NCBI RefSeq assembly: GCF_001571005.1
Contig: NZ_BCST01000006.1
Coordinates: 124,001-188,000 of the forward strand
Direction of reading: 5' to 3'
DNA length: 64,000 bases
Source: Herbiconiux solani NBRC 106740
GTDB taxonomy: Bacteria; Actinomycetota; Actinomycetes; Actinomycetales; Microbacteriaceae
The position numbers and the translations under genes are program-made. The notes under the pieces were generated by a model that saw nothing but the letters and a program-made list of their open reading frames with translations, was not told the DNA's origin and ran no database searches. Below, one piece after another: positions 17,106-25,044 of the stretch. The first letter of the stretch is position 1. Each line of letters opens with the position of its first letter.

Positions 17106-18449
17106 GTGACGCCGGATCGGACAGTGTCGAGCACGCAGGAGCGTGTGGGCGGGTTTCTCCGACGGCACGAGGGGCTCGTGGCGCTCGCCCTGGGTCTGGT
17201 CGCCGGGGTGCTGGGCTTCCTCCGCATCCCGTGGCGCGACGGCAACGTGATCTGGGCCGAGGACGGCGCGATCTTCCTGCAGGAGAGGCTGGCCGGCGCC
17301 CCCTTCGCGAACTGGTTCACCCCCTACGACGGGTACCTGCACCTCGTCCCCCGGATGCTCGCCGATCTCGCCGTGACCGTGCTGCCGATCGAGCGCTACG
17401 CGATCGGGATGACGGCGCTGACCTGCCTCGTCGCCGGCGGGGTCGGTGCTCTGGTCTACGTGTGCTCCCGCGACGTCATCGAGTGGCTGCCCGCGCGGAT
17501 CGCCCTGGCCTTCGTGGCGGTGGGGCTGCCGACCGTGACCTTCGAGGTGCTCGGCAACGCGGCGAACGTGCACGCCATCCTGCTCTGGCTCGCGCCCTGG
17601 CTGATCCTGGTGCGGCCCCGGACCCGCGTCGGCGCCGTGCTCCTGGGCGTCGTCGGCCTCGTGGTCGGGCTCACCGAGATCCAGGCCGCCGCCGTGCTGC
17701 CTTTCGTGTTCTACCGCTGGCGTGACCGGTTCACCATCCCGGTGCGAGCGGGTCTCGCGCTCGGTATCGCCGCCCAGCTGCTCACGACCGTGCTCAGCCC
17801 GCGGACCGGGCGGGACGGTGCCTGGCCGGACGCCTGGTCGACCTTCCTAGGGTTCGTGGTCAACGCGCTCATGGCTCCGTGGGCGGGCCCGCGGCACACC
17901 GCCAGCGTGATCCTGCGCTTCGGCACCCTGGTCGCCGTGCCGATCGCCCTCGCGGCGCTCGTCGTGCTCGTCTCTGTGCTCTGGCGCGGAGAGCGCCGGC
18001 AGAAGATGACGGCTGCGATCCTGGCCTGGAGCGCCGTCGTCGTCTGGACGGCCGGTTTCACCCTGAACCCGAACCCGGAGTTCTTCTACGCGGACTTCGG
18101 CGAGCAGGAGTGGTCCACCTACGGGGTGCTCCGCTACGGCGTGGCTCCAGGCATGTTCGTCGCGGGCCTCGTGCTGGTCTTCCTGGCGGTCCTCCGGCAG
18201 CGCGCGCGGCGGCCTGCCGCCCGGATCTTGCCGGTCGTGCTGCTCGCGGCGGGCATCGCGCTCACCGCGTTCCAGGTGACGACCGTGACCACGACCCAGC
18301 GGGAGGGCGGCCCGAGCTGGCCCATCACGCTCGACGAGGTCGAGGGGCAGTGCGAGGTCGCCGATCCGCCCGAGCAGCTCGAGATCCCGATCCAGCCGCC
18401 GGGGTGGTTCGCCGACGTTCCCTGCGACGTGCTGGAGCCGGCCGGCTGA
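17106..18449 (+). CDS. Polytopic membrane protein of glycan locus (GT-C-like?)
   Basis: The 447-residue protein has about ten predicted membrane segments. The first extracytoplasmic loop contains IWAEDGAIFLQE, with an acidic pair in the position where GT-C glycosyltransferases bind the lipid-phosphate donor, and YDGYLHLVPRML follows. No named family is certain. GTG 17106 was chosen because AGAGGGGG precedes it; the frame stays open to 16971 but that overlaps the divergent GT2 gene. The C-terminal 50 residues are extracytoplasmic, with two Cys (QCEVAD and PCDVLE). It is convergent with the next GT2 gene. Confidence 0.7.
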   Translation: MTPDRTVSSTQERVGGFLRRHEGLVALALGLVAGVLGFLRIPWRDGNVIWAEDGAIFLQERLAGAPFANWFTPYDGYLHLVPRMLADLAVTVLPIERYAIGMTALTCLVAGGVGALVYVCSRDVIEWLPARIALAFVAVGLPTVTFEVLGNAANVHAILLWLAPWLILVRPRTRVGAVLLGVVGLVVGLTEIQAAAVLPFVFYRWRDRFTIPVRAGLALGIAAQLLTTVLSPRTGRDGAWPDAWSTFLGFVVNALMAPWAGPRHTASVILRFGTLVAVPIALAALVVLVSVLWRGERRQKMTAAILAWSAVVVWTAGFTLNPNPEFFYADFGEQEWSTYGVLRYGVAPGMFVAGLVLVFLAVLRQRARRPAARILPVVLLAAGIALTAFQVTTVTTTQREGGPSWPITLDEVEGQCEVADPPEQLEIPIQPPGWFADVPCDVLEPAG

Positions 18450-18464
18450 GCGGTGCGGGCCCGA

Positions 18465-19436
18465 TCAGCCCAGGCGGCGCTCGAGGCGTTCCGGGATGCG
18501 GCCGCCGCGTCCGCGCCAGCCGTCCCGCACCCCGACCGCCATGGCGGTGAGGCGGGCGAGCCTGCGCGGCGCGAACGCGAGCACGATCACGCAGTGCCGG
18601 AGGTCGGCGAGCGTCGCCCGCAGCATCCAGCGGCGGTTGCGCGGGCCGTGCATCCGGTTCAGCAGGATGCGGTTGCGCAGGAGGTAGTAGTAGCGGAAGG
18701 GCGCGCCCACGACGAGCCGCAGCGGCTCGCCCGCGATCGAGACCGGACGTCCGGCGATCTTCGGGGTGAACGGGGTGCCGAGACGATGGCCGAGCGTGGC
18801 TTCGTTCGAGAGCACGGTCTGGCGGCCGGCGCGGGCGACCCGCAGGCCGTAGTCGGTGTCGACGCCGTCGATCACGAGCTCCTCGGTGAAGTCGCCGATG
18901 TCACGCACGGTCGCGACGGGGATCAGCAGGCCCGACTGGATCGGGGTGCGGGTCACCGGGAAGCCGCGGACGGAGCCGGTCGCGACCGAGGGCAGACCCT
19001 CCACGTGCGCCGGTGCGACCAGGCCGACGGGGATGCCGGCGGCGTCGGCGGCGATCGCCGTGCCGACCAAGGTCTCGATGAAGCGCTCGTCGATCGAGGA
19101 GTCCTGGTCGAAGGTCACGAAGAAGTCGGGGGCGTCGTCCGGTCCGACCCAGGCGACCGCGAGCCCGGTGTCGAGCGCAGCGGCGATGCCGCGGTTGCGT
19201 TCGTGCCGGATGATCTCGGCGCCGGCCTCGTGGGCGGCGTCGAGCACGGCATCCGCGCTCGGCCCGCTGCCGTCGTCGACCACGACGACGAAGCCGGCCT
19301 GCTCGACCAGGGAGCGCACGAGCGGGACGAGGGCCCTGCCGGGGTGGAAGGTGGTGACGATCGCGGCGACCCGCTCCGTGAGGGGTCGCTCGGGCAGCGC
19401 GCTGCGGTCGTCGTCGGGGTTCTCGTTCGGGTTCAC
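18465..19436 (-). CDS. GT2 rhamnosyltransferase-like protein
   Basis: This 323-residue GT2 has VAAIVTTFHPGRALVPLVRSL, VVVVDDGSG, HERNRGIAAALDTG, the metal-binding FFVTFDQDSSID and a later IDGVDTDYGLRVARAG. FDQDS plus DTDYGLR is the pattern of the RfbN/WbbL-like rhamnosyltransferase group. The C-terminal 80 residues are strongly basic with an amphipathic or membrane-associated stretch (YYYLLRNRILL). GTG 19436 was chosen over the upstream ATG 19466 because AGGAAAGG lies at the right distance. It is divergent from the flippase gene. Confidence 0.87.
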   Translation of the reverse strand: MNPNENPDDDRSALPERPLTERVAAIVTTFHPGRALVPLVRSLVEQAGFVVVVDDGSGPSADAVLDAAHEAGAEIIRHERNRGIAAALDTGLAVAWVGPDDAPDFFVTFDQDSSIDERFIETLVGTAIAADAAGIPVGLVAPAHVEGLPSVATGSVRGFPVTRTPIQSGLLIPVATVRDIGDFTEELVIDGVDTDYGLRVARAGRQTVLSNEATLGHRLGTPFTPKIAGRPVSIAGEPLRLVVGAPFRYYYLLRNRILLNRMHGPRNRRWMLRATLADLRHCVIVLAFAPRRLARLTAMAVGVRDGWRGRGGRIPERLERRLG

Positions 19437-19475
19437 GGGAGCCTTTCCTGCCCCCGGACCATCCACGGGGGCGCC

Positions 19476-19481
19476 TACTAT
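19476..19481 (+). promoter_or_regulatory. -10 hexamer upstream of flippase gene
   Basis: TACTAT lies eleven bases before ATG 19493. With a start site about seven bases downstream the leader would be only a few bases. No Shine-Dalgarno sequence is present. Confidence 0.45.
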
Positions 19482-19492
19482 GCTTGCACTTT

Positions 19493-20782
19493 ATGACCGA
19501 AGCGGCTTCGCCCACCATCGGTCGGCGGTCCTTCGTGGGCGTCGGCGCGGCGTCCCTGGTCTCCGCTCTCGCGGGCTTCGCCGTCGTGATAATCGTGCCG
19601 AAGATGCTGGACATCCCGGACACGAGCACGTTCATGGCGTTCTGGTCGTTCCTCTTCGCGTGGTTCGGGATTCTCGGCGGACTCTCGGCGGAGAGCACCC
19701 GCTCGGTGCACGCGAGCGACCGTCTCCCCAGTCCCGCCGAGTCGCGCCGCGAGCCCCGGATGCTCGTGGTCGGTCTCGGTGTCGGGCTGGGCGTCGGGGT
19801 GCTGCTCTGGGCCTCGAGCCTGATCTGGGCGCCGATCCTGCTCGGCGACCGGTTCGCCTTCCTCGCCCTGCCGCTGAGCTGTTCGATCGCACTGTTCTCC
19901 GGGCACGCGACCATCGTCGGCATCCTCGGCGGCCGCCTGCAGTGGTCGACCTATGCCCGGCTCGTGATCGGCGACTCGCTGCTCCGGATCGGCCTGATCG
20001 TGGCCGCGGCCCTCGTCGCCGCCTCCGTCGCGGGCTTCGCGGTCGCCGCGAGCGTCGCCTCGGTGACCTGGCTGATCGGCCTCGCCTTCTCGCCGGTGCT
20101 GCGGCAGGCCGCCGGTGCCCGGGCCGACGTCGGCCTCACGGTCTTCCTGTCGCGAATCGGGCACGCCTGCCTCGCCTCGGGCGCGAGCGCGGTGCTGGTC
20201 GTCGGCTTCCCTGTCATCCTGAGCCTCACCTCGAGCACGGAGGCGTACGCGGCGGCCGCCCCGCTGCTGGTCGCCGTGACCTTCACGCGTGCGCCCCTGC
20301 TCATCCCGCTGAACGCCTACCAGGGCGTCGCGATCGCCCACTTCGTCGCCAACCGGCAGGCCGGCCTGCGCGCGCTCGTGCCGGTCGCCCGGCTGATCGT
20401 GTTGATCGCCGTCGTGGGCGCCGTGCTGGGTGCGCTGCTCGGCCCGTTCCTCCTCACCCTGGTCTACGGCCCGACATACGTGGTGGGGCCCTGGATCATC
20501 GCCGGCCTCGTGCTCGCCGCCGGGATGCTCGCGATCGTCACCCTGACCGGTGCGGTCTGTCTCGCGGTCGACCGGCACCGGGCCTACTCGGCCGGCTGGA
20601 TCGCGTCGACCGTGCTCGCCGTCGTGATCCTGCTGCTGCCGATCGACCTCGACCTGCGCGCCGTGCTGGCCCTGCTGATCGGGCCCGTCGCCGGGCTCGC
20701 CATCCACCTCACCGCCCTCCGCCGTGACCGCGCCGTCAGCGATGCCGCCACGGGGAATGCGGATGCGGGCGGTGCGGCATGA
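19493..20782 (+). CDS. Oligosaccharide flippase-like (MATE/MurJ/Wzx-type) membrane protein
   Basis: This 429-residue protein has about twelve predicted membrane segments in two similar halves, short loops and few charged residues, as in Wzx-type lipid-linked oligosaccharide flippases. The N-terminal RRSFVGVGAASLVSALAGFAVVI and the second half's VPVARLIVLIAVVGAVLGALLG match that layout. TTG 19484 would also be in frame, but ATG 19493 is more likely. The stop is overlapped by the ATG of the next GT2 gene. With the ABC exporter at 693-2305, the locus encodes two potential export routes. Confidence 0.78.
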   Translation: MTEAASPTIGRRSFVGVGAASLVSALAGFAVVIIVPKMLDIPDTSTFMAFWSFLFAWFGILGGLSAESTRSVHASDRLPSPAESRREPRMLVVGLGVGLGVGVLLWASSLIWAPILLGDRFAFLALPLSCSIALFSGHATIVGILGGRLQWSTYARLVIGDSLLRIGLIVAAALVAASVAGFAVAASVASVTWLIGLAFSPVLRQAAGARADVGLTVFLSRIGHACLASGASAVLVVGFPVILSLTSSTEAYAAAAPLLVAVTFTRAPLLIPLNAYQGVAIAHFVANRQAGLRALVPVARLIVLIAVVGAVLGALLGPFLLTLVYGPTYVVGPWIIAGLVLAAGMLAIVTLTGAVCLAVDRHRAYSAGWIASTVLAVVILLLPIDLDLRAVLALLIGPVAGLAIHLTALRRDRAVSDAATGNADAGGAA

Positions 20783-21546
20783 GCGGCGAGATCCGGGCCA
20801 GCGTCTGCATGGCCACCTACCGCGGCTCGGCCTACGTGGCCGAGCAGATCGAGTCGATCGTGGCGCAGCTGGGGCCGGACGACGAACTGGTGATCGTCGA
20901 CGACCGGTCGCCGGACGACACCGTCGCGACGATCATCGAGACGATCGCCCGCCTGGGCGAGTCGCGGGTGTTCCTCACCCGGACCGACCAGAACGTCGGG
21001 TACGTGCGGGCCTTCGAGGCCGCGATCCGGCGATCCCGCGGCCGCTACGTCTTCCTCTCGGATCAGGACGACGTCTGGGCGCCCGGCCGTCACGAGGCCA
21101 TGATCGAGGGGCTCCGCTCGGCGCTCGTGGTCGCCGGCAACCACTCCATCCTCGGTCGGAACGGCGCCCGGCTCTGGTACCCGCCGCTCCGCGCGGCCGG
21201 ATCCGGGCGACACCTCGCCAACCTCTTCGCCATCCTGATCGGCTACCGGCCGTACTTCGGCTGCGCGATGGGGTTCCGGCGCGAGGTGATCGACGGCGGG
21301 ATCCTGCCCGTGCCCGGCTTCGTCGTGGAGTCGCACGACATCTGGATCGCGATCACCGGCAACGTGCGGCGCAGCATCCATCACCTCGACCGGGTCGTGG
21401 TGGAGCGCCGGCTGCACGACGCGAACCAGACACCCCTCGGCGTCCGAGGTCTCGGCACGATCCTCCGGGCCCGCGTGATGTTCGTGCGGATGATCGCCGA
21501 GGCGGTACGCCGGGCGCGGAAGGCTCGGCGGGCTCGGCAGGTCTAG
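20779..21546 (+). CDS. GT2 glycosyltransferase
   Basis: The 255-residue GT2 begins RASVCMATYRGSAYVAEQIESI, with VIVDDRSPDDTV, NVGYVRAFEAAI and the metal site FLSDQDDVWAPGR, which is diagnostic of a GT2 subgroup common in rhamnan and capsule loci. VESHDIWIAI and a basic C-terminal tail follow. The length is normal for a minimal GT2. It is translationally coupled to the flippase by an ATGA overlap, so it probably acts on the same oligosaccharide. Acceptor and donor are unknown. Confidence 0.87.
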   Translation: MSGEIRASVCMATYRGSAYVAEQIESIVAQLGPDDELVIVDDRSPDDTVATIIETIARLGESRVFLTRTDQNVGYVRAFEAAIRRSRGRYVFLSDQDDVWAPGRHEAMIEGLRSALVVAGNHSILGRNGARLWYPPLRAAGSGRHLANLFAILIGYRPYFGCAMGFRREVIDGGILPVPGFVVESHDIWIAITGNVRRSIHHLDRVVVERRLHDANQTPLGVRGLGTILRARVMFVRMIAEAVRRARKARRARQV

Positions 21547-21564
21547 CGCCCCGGCGGCCGCGCT

Positions 21565-21605
21565 GGCTCAGCGGAAAGCGTGCGCCGGCTCAGCGGAAGG
21601 CGTGC
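21565..21605. repeat. Duplicated end of GT2 gene
   Basis: A 19-bp sequence (21587-21605), containing the last codons and stop of the minus-strand GT2 gene, is repeated with one mismatch at 21565-21583, a period of 22 bp. The extra copy carries the stop trinucleotide but in another frame. Confidence 0.8.
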
Positions 21606-22471
21606 TCCAGCAGCGCGCGGCGCCCGGCCGGGTCGCCGGCCCGGAGCGCCGCCGGCAGCTCGGTGAGCGCGTTGAGCCGCGAGGTGAGGTGCCGGCGGGC
21701 CGCTCGGGATGCGCGGGGCCAGCCCCGGGCATCCGCCCGCAGAGCGACCTCGTCGAACAGCCTGCGCTCCTCGGCGAACTTCGCGCCGTCGGGGCCGGTC
21801 ACGGCCGAGACGCTCGTGGCGTGCCGGCGGTAGGAGAAGACCACCTCGTCGTCGAGAAGCATCGAACCGCCGTCGAAGACGATGTCCATCATCAGGGCGA
21901 GGTCCTGCACGACCTCGAAGCCGGGCCGGAAGCCGAACCGCCGCAGATCCTCGGCCCGCCACAGCACCGAGGGGAAGTACGCCCAGTTGCCCCGCAGCAG
22001 GCTCGTCGCCAGGCGCTCGCCCGAGGCGGTGCGGATGCCGTGCCCGCCGAGACGGAGCAGCCCCTTCACGCGGTCGGCCAGCGGGTGGTGCACGGCCCCG
22101 TCGGCGTCGATCACCTCGACGCCCGGCTGCACGATCCGGGCGGTCGGCTCGGCGGCGACGAGGGCGCGCACGCGGGCGACGTAGCCCGGGTGCATCCGGT
22201 CGTCCGAGCCCATCAGCAGGGCGCGGTCGTTCTCGATCAGCCGCACGCACTCACGGAAGTTCCCGCCCACCCCGAGGTTCTCGGCGTTGCGGCGGTACTC
22301 GACCCGCGGGTCGTCGATCGCCGAGGCCCACTCGCCCGGAGCCGGATCGGGGTACCGGTCGTCGACGATCACCAGGCGCCAGTCGGGGTCGGTCTGGGCC
22401 AGCACGCTGGTCACGGCGTCGCGAAAATGGTCGAACCGGCCGTAGAACGGCATCAGGACGTCGATCGTCAC
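21590..22471 (-). CDS. GT2 glycosyltransferase
   Basis: This 293-residue GT2 starts TIDVLMPFYGRFDHFRDAVTSVL and contains VIVDDRYPDP, ENLGVGGNFRECV, the variant metal site LMGSDDRMHPGY and a C-terminal FSYRRHATSVSA that resembles the RRH motif of sugar transferases on lipid-linked acceptors. The GTG start overlaps the stop of the membrane protein upstream (GTGA), so both are made from one mRNA. It belongs to the surface glycan locus; the sugar is unknown. Its final codons are duplicated just downstream. Confidence 0.86.
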   Translation of the reverse strand: MTIDVLMPFYGRFDHFRDAVTSVLAQTDPDWRLVIVDDRYPDPAPGEWASAIDDPRVEYRRNAENLGVGGNFRECVRLIENDRALLMGSDDRMHPGYVARVRALVAAEPTARIVQPGVEVIDADGAVHHPLADRVKGLLRLGGHGIRTASGERLATSLLRGNWAYFPSVLWRAEDLRRFGFRPGFEVVQDLALMMDIVFDGGSMLLDDEVVFSYRRHATSVSAVTGPDGAKFAEERRLFDEVALRADARGWPRASRAARRHLTSRLNALTELPAALRAGDPAGRRALLEHAFR

Positions 22472-23604
22472 GGCGCGACGGCGTGCTCGCGGGCGACCGG
22501 CGTGGTGAGCGGCAGGTCGACGTCAGTCAGCTCGAGCTTGGTCTTCACGCCGACGACGATGAGGAGCACCCAGCCGATCGGGCCGAGCAGCTGGTCGCCG
22601 ACGGCGCTCTCGGCGACGAGGGCGCCGAGCAGGAGGGCCGGTGCAAGGGTCGTCGCGACCAGGGGGAGCCGGGCTCCCGTGCGGTCCAACGGCGGGTCGA
22701 CGGCGAGCCACCAGGTGCGGTAGCCGGTGCCGACCAGAAACAGGACAAGGAGCACCACGGCGACCGGTCCGGACTCCGTGGCGAGTGCCGGCCAGAGCGA
22801 GCTGAGCGGCATGCTGCGGGTCGCCATGAGGGTGATGACCACGGCGAGGGTGAGGGCGGCGATGCCGGCCAGGACCCAGAGCCGGCGGCCGGTGCCCAGC
22901 CGGCGGCCGAGCAGGAGCGCGCCGGCCAGGAGCGCCGCGGCCGCGAGGGCGATCAGGGCCGGGAGCGAGCGGGTGAGGGCCAGCACCAGGGCGGCGACGA
23001 TCAGCCAGGCGACGGCCGGCCGGGTGCGGGTGAGGCCTTGGGCGAGCTGCACGCCGACGACGATCGCCGTCAGCACCGCGAGGAACGCGAGGACGCCCGC
23101 GTCGCCCACGATGCCCTGGATCGGCCCACCCCGGAACAGAGCGGCCTCGTTCCACACGGCGCCGTAGGTGAAGATCGGCTGCCGCACGAAGACCGCCGCC
23201 ACGAACTCCAGGATCAGCGAGAGGGCCAGGATGCGGGTGAGGGCGATCCCGAGCGCGGTCAGGATGCCGGGCCAGCTGAGCGCCGTGGTGAGATACAGCC
23301 CGAGCAGCGTGAGCACCGCGAGCAGCAGCAGCGAGAGAGCCGTGGACCCCGGCCAGGGCGACCAGCTGATCGACAGCACGAGGACGAGCGCGAGCAGCAG
23401 CAGGGTGCGCGGGAAGCGGCGGAGCGGCAGGCGCGCCCAGAGTCGGCGCCGGGTCATCACCACGGCGACGCCGGCCGTCAGGGCGGCCAGCAGCACCAGC
23501 GCGCCCCACCGCCCGAGGAGCGCGGGCCAGAACCCGCCCGAGAACAGGCAGAAGACCGTGAAGACGGACAGCCACCGGTTCGCGGCGTCGGTCGGGTATC
23601 GCAT
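22468..23604 (-). CDS. Polytopic membrane protein, O-antigen polymerase/ligase-like
   Basis: The 378-residue protein has about ten predicted membrane segments and a longer extracytoplasmic loop in the middle (TYGAVWNEAALFRGGPIQGIVGD, residues about 145-167), the general layout of Wzy polymerases and WaaL ligases. The loop includes Arg and Glu residues, as expected for polymerase activity, but sequence identity in this class is low. ATG 23604 was chosen over the in-frame GTG 23622 because 23622 lies in a terminator-like hairpin and TAGGCT is seven bases before 23604. It is coupled to the following GT2 gene. Confidence 0.7.
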   Translation of the reverse strand: MRYPTDAANRWLSVFTVFCLFSGGFWPALLGRWGALVLLAALTAGVAVVMTRRRLWARLPLRRFPRTLLLLALVLVLSISWSPWPGSTALSLLLLAVLTLLGLYLTTALSWPGILTALGIALTRILALSLILEFVAAVFVRQPIFTYGAVWNEAALFRGGPIQGIVGDAGVLAFLAVLTAIVVGVQLAQGLTRTRPAVAWLIVAALVLALTRSLPALIALAAAALLAGALLLGRRLGTGRRLWVLAGIAALTLAVVITLMATRSMPLSSLWPALATESGPVAVVLLVLFLVGTGYRTWWLAVDPPLDRTGARLPLVATTLAPALLLGALVAESAVGDQLLGPIGWVLLIVVGVKTKLELTDVDLPLTTPVAREHAVAP

Positions 23605-23611
23605 GGGGAGA

Positions 23612-23617
23612 AGCCTA
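23612..23617 (-). promoter_or_regulatory. -10 hexamer close to ATG 23604
   Basis: TAGGCT on the minus strand is seven bases before ATG 23604, right after a hairpin that should end transcription from the acyl-CoA dehydrogenase gene. Confidence 0.45.
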
Positions 23618-23621
23618 CTCA

Positions 23622-23649
23622 CCCGTCCCGCGTCAGGACGCGGGACGGG
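23622..23649. terminator. Intrinsic terminator-like hairpin
   Basis: A perfect 13-bp stem (23622-23634 with 23637-23649) with a two-base AG loop follows the acyl-CoA dehydrogenase stop by 28 bases. Such a tight loop would open to four bases or more in RNA. No T tract follows. Confidence 0.7.
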
Positions 23650-23677
23650 ACAGGAAGGTCGGGCGGGAGGACCCGGG

Positions 23678-24856
23678 TCAGACGAACGCGGCGAAGCCGG
23701 TGAGGGCGCGACCGACGATCAGGGTGTTCATCTCGCGGGTGCCCTCGTAGGAGTACAGCGCCTCGGCGTCGGCGAAGTGGCGGGCCACGTCGTAGTCGAG
23801 CACGATGCCGTTGCCGCCGAGCGCCTCGCGGCACCAGGCGACGGTCTCGCGCATCCGGGCCGTCGTGTAGGCCTTGGCGAGGGCGGAGTGCTCGTCGCGC
23901 TGCACGCCGTCGTCGAGCATCTGCGACACCCGCACCACCATGCCGAGGCTCGCGGTGATGTTGCCGATGCTCTTGACCAGCAGGTCCTGGATGAGCTGGT
24001 GGCTGGCGATCGGCTTTCCGAACTGCACGCGCTCCTTCGTGTAGCGGAGCGCGGCCTCGTAGGCGCCGACCGAGTTTCCGACCGCGGCCCAGGCCACCTC
24101 GGCGCGGGTGAGGCGCAGCACCTTCGCGGTGTCGCGGAAGGAGTTGGCGTTCTGCAGGCGCAGGCTGTCCGGGATGCGCACGTCCTCGAGCGTGATGTCG
24201 GCGTTCTGCACGATGCGGAGGCTCTGCTTGCCAAGGATCTTGGTGGCGGTGTAGCCGGGGGTGCTGGTCGGCACGATGAAGCCCTTGACCTGGCCGTCGG
24301 CCGCATCCTTCGCCCAGATGACGGTGATGTCGCTGAAGGTGGCGTTGCCGATCCAGCGCTTGGAGCCGTTCAGCACCCAGTCGTCGCCGTCGCGCGTCGC
24401 GATCGTGCGGAGGCCCTGGGCGGAGTCGGAACCGGACTGCGGCTCGGTGAGGCCGAAGGCGCCGATGACCTCGCCCGAGGCCATCTTCGGCAGCCACTCG
24501 GCGCGCTGCTCGGGGGAGCCGGTCACGCTGATCGACCCCATGGCCAGACCGTTCTGCACGCCGACGAGCGTCGCGACCGAGGCGTCGACGCGGGCGAGCT
24601 CGAGGGCGACGAAGCCGCGGAAGACGGCCGAGTTCTCGAACGGGCTCGTCTCCTCCCAGGCGAAGCGGAAGGCGTCTGTGCCGGCCAGGCCCTTCATGAT
24701 GCCCTCGGGCAGGGTGGCGTTCTCCCAGTGCTCGTTGACGACCGGCTTCACTTCGGTCTCGAGGTAGCTGCGGAGGCGGGCGAGCGCCTCCTTCTCCTGG
24801 TCGGTCAGGAGGTTCTCGTAGCCGTAGAAGTCGCTGGCGAGGGGCTCGAAGGTCAT
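23678..24856 (-). CDS. Acyl-CoA dehydrogenase, glutaryl-CoA dehydrogenase-like
   Basis: This 392-residue flavoprotein has the full acyl-CoA dehydrogenase fold: an N-terminal helical part, the FAD/substrate segment GAFGLTEPQSGSDSA (about 140-155), WVLNGSKRWIGNA, and the C-terminal helices with CREALGGNGIVLDYDVARHF. The motif ALYSYEGTREMNTLIVGRALTG places the likely catalytic Glu as in glutaryl-CoA dehydrogenases, and GCDH-type enzymes have this length. Substrate specificity remains uncertain. CGGAG precedes ATG 24856. It is divergent from manA and separated from the glycan locus by a hairpin, so it is probably an independent catabolic gene. Confidence 0.9.
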   Translation of the reverse strand: MTFEPLASDFYGYENLLTDQEKEALARLRSYLETEVKPVVNEHWENATLPEGIMKGLAGTDAFRFAWEETSPFENSAVFRGFVALELARVDASVATLVGVQNGLAMGSISVTGSPEQRAEWLPKMASGEVIGAFGLTEPQSGSDSAQGLRTIATRDGDDWVLNGSKRWIGNATFSDITVIWAKDAADGQVKGFIVPTSTPGYTATKILGKQSLRIVQNADITLEDVRIPDSLRLQNANSFRDTAKVLRLTRAEVAWAAVGNSVGAYEAALRYTKERVQFGKPIASHQLIQDLLVKSIGNITASLGMVVRVSQMLDDGVQRDEHSALAKAYTTARMRETVAWCREALGGNGIVLDYDVARHFADAEALYSYEGTREMNTLIVGRALTGFAAFV

Positions 24857-25044
24857 GGCTGCTCCGTTGCGTGGGGGATTCGTGCCGATGGATCGGTGCT
24901 CGGCGCAGCGAGCTTAATGCGGCGTGCTCCGAGCCGGCCGGGCGCTTGGTAGTTTTGTCCAAACGGGCCGATCACGTCAGACCGGTGACTTGTAGGTCGC
25001 GGATAACCGAAGCCGCGATCGGCTGTGAGGATGAGACAGGAAAC

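Noticed and set aside
24857-25044. Riboswitch or structured leader before manA
   Set aside because: I saw only short inverted repeats of six or fewer bases and no known riboswitch pattern.
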